This document shows positions 23,031-33,755 of a DNA stretch of 64,000 nt, piece by piece. The notes under the pieces were generated by a model. That model had not been told where the DNA came from, did not search any database, and worked only from the letters and a program-made list of their open reading frames with translations. Each line of letters starts with the position of its first letter. The stretch's first letter is position 1. The translations under genes were made by a program, and so were the position numbers. The DNA is from Magicicada septendecula. Taxonomy: Eukaryota; Arthropoda; Insecta; Hemiptera; Cicadidae. Location of the stretch: assembly GCA_034769895.1 (NCBI GenBank), contig CM068370.1, positions 42,650,844 to 42,714,843 of the forward strand, in the 5' to 3' direction.

Positions 23031-23505
23031 CACATATGAACTTCCTTTCTTTATCACTTCCCCAAACGTTTCGAGGTGATGTGCCTCTTCCTCAATGGGA
23101 GTAAATACTGGATGTCATTTTACAGAATAACGGTTATGGACTATAGGTGTGTGTGGTGGGGGTTGATGGTGGGAGGGAATTGGCGCTGACGTAGAAAATT
23201 AGAAAAAGTAGAAAACTAAACACAGCTGAACAATTTGAAATATACAGATATCACGCACTACAACCAAACAACATATTAAATGAACAATTACATTATAGAT
23301 CACATACACTATTCGATACACTGATCCAAACACACAATTTGAACCTCAGCGCCAATTCCCTCCCACCATCAACCCCCACCACACACACCTATAGTCCATA
23401 ACCGTTATTCTGTAAAATGACATCCAGTATTTACTCCCACTGAGGAAGAGGCACATCACCTCGAAACGTTTGGGGAAGTGATAAAGAAAGTAAGTTAATA
23501 TGTGA
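23031..23505. repeat. Large inverted repeat with ribozyme-like core in each arm
   Basis: Arms of about 159 bp (23031-23189 and 23346-23505) are near-perfect reverse complements around a 156-bp A+T-rich centre. Each arm carries the CTGAGGA / GAGG-loop-CCTC / GAAACG pattern; the left arm has TTGAGGA in place of CTGAGGA. Confidence 0.9.
23440..23467 (+). ncRNA. Hammerhead ribozyme-like core
   Basis: CTGAGGA (23440-23446), stem II GAGG/CCTC with a seven-base loop, then GAAAC (23463-23467). CTGANGA permits any base at the fifth position, so the G is acceptable. Confidence 0.5.
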
Positions 23506-23789
23506 ATGTTTATATACATAATAATACATTATTACAGTACGCGAAACACGCAAGTGACTGTGATGTTAGAACTTTTTGGATTTGTGACAAAACGTTTTTT
23601 CCACAAAAACTAAATAAATTAAATTATCCTACTGACGTACAATCAAAAATAATTGTATTTATGTGTTACATACAAGCGATCGTTGGAGTTACGAATGTAC
23701 GATACATTAGTGGCCAAAGAAATTACTGGTTAGTCTAGAACAATTGAGTAACTGGCAAGATGTATTTTACGGCAAATCTCACGGTACTG

Positions 23790-24035
23790 TGGCTCATACT
23801 GTTGTTCCAGACACTGAAAATGGCCTCCAATGGTAGGGCCAAAACGTCTGTTGTAAGCTGTGTAAACAGTAATTGACCGCGGCCTAATAGCCCCCCCCCC
23901 GAGAATAATATACCAAAAGGCATAATTTTTCCAATGGTAGGGCCAAAACGTCTGTTGTAAGCTGTGTAAACAGTAATTGGACACGGCCTAGTAGCCCCCC
24001 CCCCGAGAATAATATACCAAAAGGAAGACAAAAAC
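23790..24035 (+). repeat. 104-bp tandem duplication of a ribozyme-type module
   Basis: CCAATGGTAGGGCCAAAACG starts at 23827 and again at 23931. Each copy continues through TGTAAACAGTAATTG, a CGCGGCC/ACGGCC block, a C run of ten bases and CGAGAATAATATACC. A CTGAAAA core upstream (23813) and CAAAACG look like a decayed hammerhead module. Confidence 0.75.
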
Positions 24036-24059
24036 TGCGCTGTTGACATTTGATCATAA

Positions 24060-24680
24060 TTTGACAAAAACGTTTTTGATCAGACGACGTTTATCGTCCG
24101 GAGAAGACTGTATTAAAGTAAAAAATACATTTTATTTTGTAAAAAAAAACTAGTTTTCCATTAGGTAGAAAATAAATTGTAATGCATTTATAATGGAATA
24201 CTCGAGACTGAAGAAGATAAAGTTAGGTTAAATTTCATCGAGCTCTGTTATTTTTGATGATATGTCTGAAGGAAAAGAAAACAATACAGAAACCGTTCAT
24301 TTAGTTTATTTTGCAAAAAGCGTACAAAGTTGTTTAGAGATCAAGAATAACGAGGGTGGTTCGAATTGGCATTATAATTGCGTGATTCGTTTCTTTGTTG
24401 ACTCTGATAAATATAGGGTCCGTATTCAGTAATTTGTGGTAATAGAAATAATTGTTCTTTTCAATACGTCCATTTTTAGACGTTTAGAGCAAATTGCACT
24501 CTTTTGCCTTTGTTGACTTTCAGATAATTTGATAGAAGACAAAAAGCTTGTATTGTTATCGTGAATGAAATTTCGGGTAGCTTAACAACAACGGTAAGAC
24601 TAATGTTAATCATTACCTTAAGTACAATCTTAGCATTTATTAAGTTCGACATAATGGACTTGCATCAAAATCTCTTCTCC
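24060..24680. other. Intronic sequence without recognised features
   Basis: A+T-rich; nothing assignable seen. Confidence 0.45.
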
Positions 24681-24689
24681 TCCCCTTTA

Positions 24690-25330
24690 AGGATCAGGTT
24701 ATAAAAACCTGTTCCACCACCCATCTAATCCTCGGACGACCCACGTCTCTTCTACCAATGGCTTTATAGTTCAGTGCCGCTTTCGGCAATCGATCTCTGT
24801 CATCCTTTGCAGATGATCCCATTATTGTCTTCAGTAAATTGAATAACTTCATTTGTGTCCTTTACTTCGAATTCCGCTCTGATATCTTTATTCCTTATTC
24901 TATCTTGGAATGTATAGTTTACTGTATAGTATTTTGATGAAACTGCATTTCAGCACTCTGAATCTTACCGCTTTCCTATTTTGTCATGACCCATGGCTCA
25001 CTCTCATAAAACAACGTTGGTATTGCAATTGTCTTATAAAATTTAATCCTTGTGCTGTGTCTTATTTTATTTCTAAGATTTCTGTTAATCGTTCTACAAA
25101 TATTACTAAATTTATTTAGTTTATCTTTTATATCATATTCAGACTCATAGCTTACTGCACATCCGAGATATTTGAACGGCTCATTTGTTCTAAAGTGTTG
25201 TTGTTTATAACTATCTTAGTCCTCACAGGATATTTACCTTTAAGAGAACATGGTTTTTGTCTTTCTTATTGAAATTTTTAGTGAGTACTCTCTTGCCACT
25301 TCTTGTGCGAGTAATTGAAACAGCTCTTTA
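24690..25330 (-). mobile_element. LINE 3' fragment (family A), minus copy with intact Helitron target
   Basis: Minus-strand counterpart of 21550-22010, extending further 5'. It covers the GRRDVGRPR end near 24740, the RNKI(K/R)HSTR region near 25070, and upstream sequence near 25110-25200. That upstream sequence matches both flanks of the Helitron at 35786-40840, joined without interruption (near 25128). Confidence 0.8.
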
Positions 25331-25779
25331 GGTATACTACGAGAATACACGGTCTATTCAGAAACTTTATGTAAACGTTTCTACTGTATCAAGGAATAAT
25401 TGACTATTTAATGTTTTATAACGCATGTGATATTAAATACCTGAGACCTCACTTATTGACGTATGTCGTAGAATAACGTATGCTACTGAACTGAGGACTT
25501 AACAGTTTGTACTGATTTTTTTGTTCGTAAGTCACGAAATTATTTGTTAATGGATTCGAGTGGCTTCAAAGAAATCATAAAACTGTATTTGAATCTATGA
25601 AATACAGCTAACTGAATCTATACGGCTACTGAAGATACTTCGAAAGAGAAAAATGTGTTGAGAAAACTATTAAGGGGAGTCGGAAAGCCCTATGCTAGAA
25701 ACATTAAATTACACAAATTTAGGTACATTTTCCTCTGAAATCTGATAAGGTAGAATCTTGAAATTTTTTTAGGTGTTTT

Positions 25780-26588
25780 CATCTTTCATGTCTACTAGAT
25801 CTTCCAGAACATTTTATGATTGGTCACTCTACAATTGACACTTCGTTGTTTGCGGACGATCAGGCTACTCTGTAGGACTCTGGGGGCAAATTGCAAATGG
25901 GGACACATTTGTTAACTCGAATCTGCAAAGACTCTGGATTGCAAATATCCACACTTAAAACCAAGGTGATGGCTTTTCGTGGAACTGATCCCGTACGGGC
26001 AAAAATTGTTATGGATGATACTGTCCTGGAACAAGTTAACAATTTTGAATACCTGGGCTACAGTGTGTCTTATAATGCAAAGCAACGACGTTGTGAATAA
26101 GTTGCATAAGTTTAACTTTATGTGCGGGATCATTAGGCAAACCCTTAAAGTCAGCAAGTAAAGGAACACGCCTAAAATTCTACAAGGTGATGGCTCTTCC
26201 CACACTTCTTTATGGGTCTGAGAATTGGACTTTAACGAAAGGCCAGGTCAGTTGCATCCAAGCGGCTGAAATGAGATTTCTCAGACACGTGGCAGGGTAT
26301 ACAGATATGATCACGTGGCATGATCAGAGAAGAAACACAGATATACGGCAGGGACTGTATATTATGAGTATACTCTACAGGATTGCCCAAGATCGGCTGA
26401 ATTAGTGTTAAGATTTTTGCCGAATGGATGACTGCCGCATCCCAAACAACTATGGAACTATAAGCCGAGGGGACGGAGAGGTGTGGGATGTCCGAGGAAG
26501 CGCTGGAGTGATCAGCTCTGATTTTTGCCTATTTGAGACCGGAACAAACCATCCTTGGTTTAATCCGTGAAGATGACGGTGATGATGA
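25780..26588 (+). mobile_element. LINE 3' region (family B) with RT FADD box
   Basis: The plus strand reads SLFADDQATL (catalytic box near 25848-25870), then GLQISTLKTKVMAFRG, VNNFEYLGYSVSY, LPTLLYGSENWTLTKGQ, IQAAEMRFLRHVAGYT and, in broken frames, RGVGCPRKRWSDQL. This is the order of an insect non-LTR reverse transcriptase from motif C to the C terminus. It is interrupted by several stops and frameshifts, and it ends in (GAT)n just before 26589. Copies: 29780-30075, 30885-31400 and 43590-44052. Confidence 0.88.
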
Positions 26589-26904
26589 CAGTGGAAAACG
26601 TTTAATACAAAAACGGTTAACACAAAATATCGGTTAACACGAAAAAGTTTTGTTAAAAATAATATTTTTGCTGGCTTTTTAATAGCTGCATATAATAAAG
26701 ATAAATCCATACCTGCTGGTCCAAAGCAGTGCAAGTTGAAAACTGTGAAAGTGATGACAGTGCCGATGACCTTGAAACGGAAAATTTACAAGTTCTTACC
26801 GCTACAGATATGCTTTCGTTGCTAAACCGTGTTCGTTCGACATTTAGAGGCCAACTCGGAAGGTGAAATGTTTGACCGCAACTTGTTAAAATATTCTCAC
26901 GCAG

Positions 26905-27125
26905 GCTTCCGCGGCCGGTGTCCATTATGTTTTAAGTCTTCTTCCGGTATGGACTGCGTGAAAAATGTCTTGTACGACAACGTTGCACTCATATCACAGT
27001 GAGTACCCTCAGGTATAAGTGAGGACCTGAGGATAATCATTGTAATATGAGTGAAACGTCCTGCTAAACGTTCGTCAACATTTTTGACGCGGTTCATACC
27101 GGAAGAAGACTTCAAAAACATAACT
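26905..27125. repeat. Inverted pair of ribozyme-type modules
   Basis: Arms near 26925-26990 and 27062-27125 share, inverted, AAGTCTTCTTCCGGTATG and AAAAATGT. Between them the plus strand has CTGAGGA (27029-27035) and GAAAC (27055-27059). The minus strand has a decayed counterpart, CTGAGGG...GCAAC. The left edge carries a GCGGCCGGTGTC terminus shared with other copies. Confidence 0.65.
27029..27059 (+). ncRNA. Hammerhead ribozyme-like core (weak)
   Basis: CTGAGGA, a 19-base stem II segment with a partial TCA/TGA pairing, and GAAACGTCC. Degenerate compared with 10212 or 63456. Confidence 0.4.
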
Positions 27126-27720
27126 TGTTAAAAATTAAACAGTGCAGAATTGTGTGAAAAAAATAACGGACAATTTAAAAATGAATTTAACATTGTTACT
27201 ATAAGTACTCTAAAAGACAGTACATTACTATATTCTTTATTGCTTTATTTTACTACACAATAGTACGATTTACTACTCATAGTAATTTATACAGTATCTG
27301 TTCATTTAGCTCATTTTGTTTCACTTTTTGTCCGCTTAACACGAAATTCTGTTAACAAGTAATTCATTTAAGACGATAAAAAGAGCTGGCCCCCTTTATT
27401 TAGCGTTTAACGTTTTCCACTGTGTTTCTTTAAATATCTAAATTAATTGTTCAATTGAGTAAACTCTTCGATGACGACCAAATGAGCTACAGAAATTAAG
27501 GGAGATGGTAAAATAAAATTATTTGTAAGACACCTTCTGATTTAATGAATTTACATTTTTTATTTGTGTTTAGACTGTTTAACTGTAGCATCCGTAAACA
27601 GTGCAGTTTTTACGTACAGTATTAACTCTGTAGATGAGTGATGATCCCGTGGGCTAGACAATGATTAATGTTTCCGAGGTAATTAACACGTCACAGATAA
27701 ACAAGGAGCGTGGGTGTTAC

Positions 27721-27936
27721 CTGTTTAGAAATGACACTGTCCAAGCTACTCTGCGAAGAGACGGACGGTGTTCTGGATAGGTGACCCTGAACACCTGGAT
27801 ATGAGCGTGACTGATGAGTGAGCACAGAGCCGGGAGCGACCTCCAGCGGTGAGCGCAGTAACTCGGTGTTGACGCAGTGAGCGGGCACGGTGGTCACTGG
27901 CTGGACCACCCTCTGCTCCTTTGCCACATTGAATAC
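27721..27936 (-). CDS. Synaptotagmin linker exon (Ser/Pro/Val-rich)
   Basis: An internal exon of 216 bp (72 codons, phase 0 at both ends), bounded by an acceptor (TGTGTGCAG|GTATTC) and a donor (AAACAG|GTAACA). The product begins VFNVAKEQRVVQP and ends SSQSSLDSVISKQ. It has no C2 or membrane signature and reads as the unstructured linker that precedes C2A in synaptotagmins. Its phase-0 end joins directly to the phase-0 start of the 6351 exon, keeping the frame into the C2 domain. The intron upstream would be 34.6 kb and the one downstream 21.4 kb. Serine/threonine runs make phosphorylation plausible, but that is inference. Confidence 0.6.
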
Positions 27937-28059
27937 CTGCACACATACACACGTTACTGTTGTTAATGGGATTCAAGTACAATGTCCGGCGCAAACGTTG
28001 CACAGCCGCTGTAGTGTCTGAAAAAAAGTCATTACATATTATAATATATATATATTCGG

Positions 28060-28420
28060 GTTAAAACCTGTGGTATCCATTTCATCACTCTCTTTGGCAA
28101 CCTCTCCTCCCCCATTCTCTGCACGTGCCCACACCAAAATTAATTGTTTTCTCTCGATATATTCTAAAACAGTTTCTTTTATATTCATTTGTTGCTTAAT
28201 TGTTTCGTTTCTGACCCGGTCTAATTTAGATGTTTTTCATATTCTTCTTAAGGCGTCCATTTCTGTGGTTTCTATCTTTCTTTTCAGATGTTCTTTCATT
28301 CTCCATGTCTCAGATCCATGTACTAATGTGCTCTTAATCATTGTGTTGTATATTCTCATTTTCCTTTGTTTTCCTATTTCGGTGCTCCACAGTATTCCAT
28401 ATTACATACATATTACATAT
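28060..28420 (-). mobile_element. LINE C-terminal fragment (family H)
   Basis: The minus strand reads in pieces KRKIETTEMDALRR, DRVRNETIKQQMNIKETV and LVWARAENG, matching the AEM-x-LRR...RNE-I pattern that follows the RT domain in insect LINEs. Stops and frameshifts throughout. Confidence 0.65.
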
Positions 28421-28429
28421 TTGATACAG

Positions 28430-29415
28430 AAAGTAATTACTGTTAGTGATTGTTTCCACAGTGGCGTGGCGTGGGTATATAACAGCTGTTGCCGGTTGTG
28501 ATAAGCCTAAAACTTAGCCTAAAAATTTATTCTAATTTTTTCTAGTACCAAGTGATCTTTTTAGAGCCTAAATATTCTTTTTAGAGCTAAAATATCTTTT
28601 TAGAGTATTTTCTATCTTTTGCTGGCAGAAGAAGAGGGTCCCGGTTCAACGGGATATGACTCCATTGTACTTACACAGAATAAATGAGGACACAAATAAT
28701 AGAATTAATAATGTTAAAGATAAGCAGAGAAACACATAACTAAACGAACAAAACACCAATAGGTAGGTAGTAACTGTTGCTAACGAACATAGCTGCTAAC
28801 TGAGCGTCTTGCCGGTTTATACAGCGGCAACACATTGGGTGGACGAACGTGTCCCCCTCCCCTCCACAGTTTGTACAGTGACAACTACTACGAGGTCAAT
28901 GACTACGCGCAGTAACATTGGCGATGTCTGAGCCGGCAACACAAGACGGTGTAAGTGAACATCAGTTCGAAGGCAATGCTATGCTTTTCTTCCAGTTTCC
29001 CTACTAATATTATTCGGATTTCAAATTATTCAATAACTAAACTGTGATATAATTAACATTACAGTATATTGTTTCCGTTTCCAGTACTGTTCCCGCCGGC
29101 AACAGCGGTTACATGGACGCCGCGCTACTGAAATGTTTATAACGTCTCTCAAGACAAGTCTCTTGCTATAGCGCTACGAATGTTCAGTACTGAGGAAGCA
29201 TCTGGTCACGAGAACTATCAACATTAAACAACAGCACAATACCAACACTGCCTTATACAGACCATACCTTTCCACACCGAGTCATCACTCTAGTGGAATT
29301 TTCGTAACTACAGTGGTAATTCCCGAATAATCGGGCGTACCGCGCCACGAAACTAGTAATATTTTATAACTTATATTTTGAATATACGATACAATATACA
29401 CCCATTTAAAAAATA
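28430..29415. other. Intronic sequence without recognised features
   Basis: Contains three short ATCTTTTTAGAGCCTAA-like repeats near 28545-28615. Otherwise nothing assignable. Confidence 0.45.
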
Positions 29416-29424
29416 TTTTTATTA

Positions 29425-30075
29425 ATCATCATCATCTTCATGGATTATACCAAGGATGGTTTGTTCCGGTCTCGAATAGGCAAAGATTAGAGGTAGTTTT
29501 AATTTCGTTGAGTAAATGTAATGAGTCTTTTATCGCATACATTGATGTAAAATTTGTGTATCAAATTCAGTAGTATAAAATTTCTCTAACAAATTTTTGT
29601 AAGTTCAGGTATAAAATAATTAAGCGATTTACATATTTTATTTACAGGAGCTGTAGTGTATTTTACTATGGGGTGCATAGGATAATTATTCTTATGTAAA
29701 CTAGGTACAATATAACTAGTTGGAGTTATATTCCACATTATAACTCTAAATTTGGAATCGTGAGCCATCATCTGCAAGGATTAAACCAAGGATGGTTTGT
29801 TCCGGTCTAAAACAGGCAAAGATTAGAACTGGTCACTCCAGCGCTTCCTCGGACATCTCACACCACTCCGTCCCCTCGGCTTATAGTTTCGTAGTTGCTT
29901 GGGGATGCGGCAGTCATCCATTCGGCAAAGATGTTCCCACCAATTCAGCTGGGAAATCCTGTCCAGTATACACATAATATTCGGTTCCAACCGTATATCT
30001 GTGTTTCTTCTATGATCATGGAGAGTATACACTGTTACGTACCTGAGAAATCTCTTTTCAGCCGCTTAGATGCGA
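29425..30075 (-). mobile_element. LINE 3' fragments (family B), two ends
   Basis: A short 3' end with GAT tail at 29425-29495, then a longer fragment at 29780-30075 that reads (minus) HDHRRNTDIRLEPNIMCILD and CRMDDCRIPKQL, then RSGVRCPRKRWSDQF. The 29494-29780 interval between them is also present beside the copy at 43340-43590, so the two loci share a block of about 600 bp, more than the LINE itself. Confidence 0.8.
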
Positions 30076-30239
30076 CTGGCCTGGGCTTTGTTTTTATTAA
30101 TGATTTTCAAATCTATTGTATAACGTGTCATTTTTAAATAGTCATTGGACTAGTTCTCTCCATGTCGTGAGTTCAATTATCAATGCAATATTGACCATTC
30201 GGTATCACTTTGACGGTTGTTTTACGCTATTTCCTGGGA

Positions 30240-30790
30240 AAGTAGGCCGGTCTAAGACACGCGTTGATCAAATCAACCAAGAACTGGATTCCAGGCTCAG
30301 GAAGACGAAGAGCGGTGTTCTAAACACCGCCCGGGCCTGGAGGTTTTCTTGGCTGAAATTCAGCGAGCCGATCTGAGACCTCTTACAAAGAGATGGGTTC
30401 GGGCTCCGCACCGATCGGAAGCGACAGAAAGTTTTTCACGTTCATCCTCGACTTGTTCGTCGAAGTCCCAGTCCATGGGCGGGTCGGGACCGAATTGTCG
30501 CTTGAAACACAAGCCCAAGTACTTAACCTTCTCCTGCGGGTGACCCAGGGGTTGTCCGAACGGTCCAACGATGGCGGGGAGAGGAGGTCGTCGCCTCCGT
30601 CCCGTCATCGCGCTAGGTATCCTGCACAGGTGACTTTGCGAGTCCGCATCCCCCGTTCGGGCCACGGCAAGTTCCCATCAGCCCCGGCGAAACACCTTCA
30701 GACTGCCACACAGCCGGTCATAAGCTGCCTTATCGGCCGGATCACGAGTCCTCTGCCAATGTTTCCGTAAGCAGTTCCTCTCGCGAGGAA
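30240..30790 (-). mobile_element. GC-rich segment, possible LINE RT fragment
   Basis: Distinctly GC-rich compared with its surroundings. The minus frame 30360-30665 reads GPFGQPLGHPQEKVKYLGL then CFKRQFGPDPPMDW. VKYLGL followed by a hydrophilic region is typical of the segment after the palm in Jockey/R1-type RTs. The rest of the domain is not seen, so this stays tentative; a captured host exon is the alternative. Confidence 0.4.
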
Positions 30791-30884
30791 GAAGAGACAC
30801 TTTTTATACTGACCACTGTTACGTGGGTCGCTCTATTTACAGGAGACAGAAGTTGTGGTGTGAATTAAATCATCATAATTATTA

Positions 30885-31400
30885 GCGGCTGAAATGAGAA
30901 TTCTCAGGCACGTGCCAGGGTACACTCTCCATGATCGTAGAAGAAACAGATATACGGCAGGAAGTGAATCGAAAGTCAGCACGCCTAAAATTCTACAAGG
31001 TCATCTCTTCCCACACTTCTTTATGGGTCTGAGAATTGGACTTTAACGAAAGGCCAGGCCAGTTGCATCCAAGCGGCTGAAATGAGATTTCTCAGACACG
31101 TGGCAGGGTATACAGATATGATCACGTGGCATGATCAGAGAAGAAACACAGATATACGGCAGGGACTGTATATTATGAGTACAATCGACAGGATCGCCAG
31201 TATCGGCTGAATTTTTGAGAACATCTTTGCCAAATGGATGACTGCCGCATCCCCAAACGACTCTGGAACTATAAGCCGAGGGGACGGAGAGGTGTGGGAC
31301 GTCCGAGGAAGCGTTGGAGTGACCAGCTGTAATCTTTGCCTATTTGAGACCGGAACAAACCATTCTTGGTTTAATACGTGAAGATGACGATGATGATGAT
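30885..31400 (+). mobile_element. LINE 3' fragments (family B), GAT tail
   Basis: 31000-31400 repeats 26187-26588 almost base for base (LLYGSENWTLTKGQ-type sequence, GRRGVGRPRKRWSDQL in one frame) and ends in GATGATGATGAT. A shorter piece of the same family sits at 30885-30965, out of order, so the locus has been rearranged. Confidence 0.82.
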
Positions 31401-32780
31401 AATTATTATGCTTCTTATGTAATAACGAACTGCATAAATAAAGGTAAAAAAGTCATTGTACGATTTATTATTAATCTTTTCGTTTGTTTTAAGATTTATA
31501 ATTCTACTGTCAACTTTCTATTCTTTAATTTACTTTCCTTTTTGATATTTAAAACTTGTCTTTCTCTCTTCAACAAAGGCTTCTACATTCCAGGCATCAA
31601 TAAATGTACACTTGTGGGTAATGGAGAACAGTCTAAACATTTTTATCCACTGAGATATTACAGTTTTGATTTCTCACATATATCGGACATAAACACCTGG
31701 CCTACCTTAGGAGTGTTCAAACAAAACAAAAATTATTTTAGATTAAGTTTAGGAACAGAAATAAGTTACTTGTTAGTCTAAGGCTAGATTATTACATTTA
31801 TTGTGAAAGACAAAATAAAACTTCGAACTAGCAACACGCCTGCCGAGATTAAGAGTATTCACTGATTTACAACAACAATCACTAATTTAAATTACACAAA
31901 TTGGTTTTAAATTGATTACGCAATAAAAATCTCACTAACTTTAAGCAGACCAGACTAGCAGAGGGGAATTTAGGTATTATCTATGTAGGGAGGGAGGGTA
32001 AATACAGACGTGATGTTTCACTACCCTGGTTTTGGGCATCACTATTTTCATTCAATTCACGAGACCTGAATTGGTGTGTTGTGCGCCCGCGCGCGCTATT
32101 GTTAATTAGCGTTAAATTATTAGCACTAATTGCCTAACTAACGTCACTTCGTAACAACGGATTATTGTGTTAATTGTGTGGACAATCTCAAAAGGCCAAT
32201 TAACCTAAGTAAATTGTAAACCGCATTATAATTAGTTGCTTGACCATAGCTGCTTGAATAGCACTTTTAACTGCTTATGTTTATTAACTCCTTATGTTAT
32301 TTGTTAATTGAAATTTACAAAACTTTTTGTTTGCAAATTTTTGTACTTTTTTTGGGTGTCTGCAATATTTAGTGTTTTAAAAATTGTGTCTTGTTTTGTA
32401 TTAATTTTAATTTGATCTGGTATTAGTTTGTTTTGTGTTTTATGTTTATATATTTGTAGATTTTTCAGAACAAATACAAATACTGCTTGACACTCGAAAC
32501 ATGGTCCAATTAGAAAAAACATGCAAACTAGTTTTAAATTAAGTTACGTATATCAATATATTTATAAATACGCGTATGAGTGTTTTCATAAAGAGGATCA
32601 GTCGGCTTTTGAAAGTCTCAAGAACACCTATAACATAATGACAGTTATATAATTTTTTAAGAAATACAGTCCAGAATTAATTTAGAAAAGATAGTTATAT
32701 CTACATTAAATGGAATCCTGTGGGATAAGCAAATTACAGCAGAACCTAAAACCAAAATATTTAAAACCATTAATATTGTT
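31400..32780. other. Intronic sequence without recognised features
   Basis: A+T-rich. A plus frame at 31344-31781 (145 residues) opens inside the LINE tail and has no recognisable family. Confidence 0.45.
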
Positions 32781-32784
32781 CTAA

Positions 32785-33020
32785 GGCTTTCACGGCAGGT
32801 GTCAGTTGTATTTAAACTACAGGGCCGAGCTGTTTGGCCGTGGTCAAAGGTTTACATTCAAACCAAAGGTAATTTGTAAGTACAGGTAACATCGCGGGAC
32901 ATCTTTAGCCTTCACTACAGTGCTGTGGTCCTGACGTGTGATACCCCGCATTAGGTTGACTCGAATATTCACCTCGAAGATGGCGCCAGTGGTGCTGCTG
33001 AAACGTTTGGTTTGTATGTA
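32785..33020 (+). repeat. Ribozyme-type module
   Basis: Starts with the shared terminus GGCTTTCACGGCAGGTGTC and has the GCTGTTTGGCCGTGGTC block (32829-32846). Further right it has an ACAGTGCTGTGG palindrome (32918) and a core with TCGAAGA (32974) and GAAAC (33000-33004). It is closely related to 45960-46110. Confidence 0.65.
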
Positions 33021-33205
33021 AAACACTCCACTATAAGGAGAAACATCAGTGGATCTTTCTCTTACAAACATAAGTCATTAATCTGATTTAATTAATACTC
33101 TGTTGTAGATGTAGATTGTAAATTGCAAATTGTCAATCAGAAAAAATTAAAAATAGACGGCCTTGCTTACCGCGTAGAGTTTAAAAATCGTAGTAAAATA
33201 TATAT

Positions 33206-33665
33206 TGTTACGAGAAGCCTACCGAACAACCCAGAACATTCTCCACTTCCCCCGTCAAGTGTGGTAGACGTTGAGGCATTCACGTACGTGATTCTAGTGA
33301 GTTCCAGGAACACTTGAGATACGCATTAAGTCGTCGCCTGCGTGAAGAAAGGAGGGAAAGTTGTACTGGACTCAGCGCGGCGTTTATAAAGCTATAGCAG
33401 CCGGGTCGTCAGTTCAGTTACGTGAGCGATTTTCGCTAGTGCGGATTGAGTGTTGTCGAAGTGAAGTAGTATTGTGTTAATAACTGTGAGAAACTCTATT
33501 AACAGACATTGTTATTGCATGTGGAGGAATCTAACTGGAAATATTGTACGAGTTAATTACAAACTGTGTAATTGTGATAATTAAAGCTGGTGATTAGTGA
33601 CGTAATTGGTGCCTTGTATTTTATTTTCCACTGTACCTACGACGATCAGGAGACCGGTCGTAACA
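33206..33665 (+). repeat. 5' LTR of a Ty3-like retrotransposon, 460 bp
   Basis: Begins TGTTACG and ends CGTAACA, a seven-base terminal inverted repeat. It contains a TATA-like GTTTATAAAGC (33382) and an AATTAAAGCTGG segment. It is followed directly by GTGGTGTCAGAAGGGGG, in the position and style of a primer-binding site, then by gag. Related fragments remain at 16600-16715 and 60490-60705. No matching 3' LTR was found downstream. Confidence 0.8.
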
Positions 33666-33755
33666 GTGGTGTCAGAAGGGGGATAGAACGGTTAACAGTG
33701 GAAACAGAGGACACTTCGTAGAAGAGTGGTGTTAGAGGTAGTTGATAAAAATAAA

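Larger units (their letters stand above)
26589..27422 (+). mobile_element. Decayed Tigger/pogo-like element
   Basis: Begins CAGTGGAAAACGTTTAATAC and ends, inverted, with CAGTGGAAAACG, with GTTAACACGAAA repeats just inside. A plus frame near 26720-26870 reads DDLETENLQVL then TATDMLSLLNRVR, similar in character to the acidic C-terminal tail of Tigger transposases. The catalytic part is missing. An inverted ribozyme-type pair (26905-27125) sits inside. No TA duplication is visible, so the ends are less sure. Confidence 0.5.

Noticed and set aside
28070..28501. 143-residue hydrophobic plus-strand frame as a membrane protein
   Set aside because: The minus strand reads LINE C-terminal motifs; the hydrophobic frame is its antisense.
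31344..31781. 145-residue plus frame as a gene
   Set aside because: It starts inside the LINE GAT tail and continues into A+T-rich DNA; no family resemblance.
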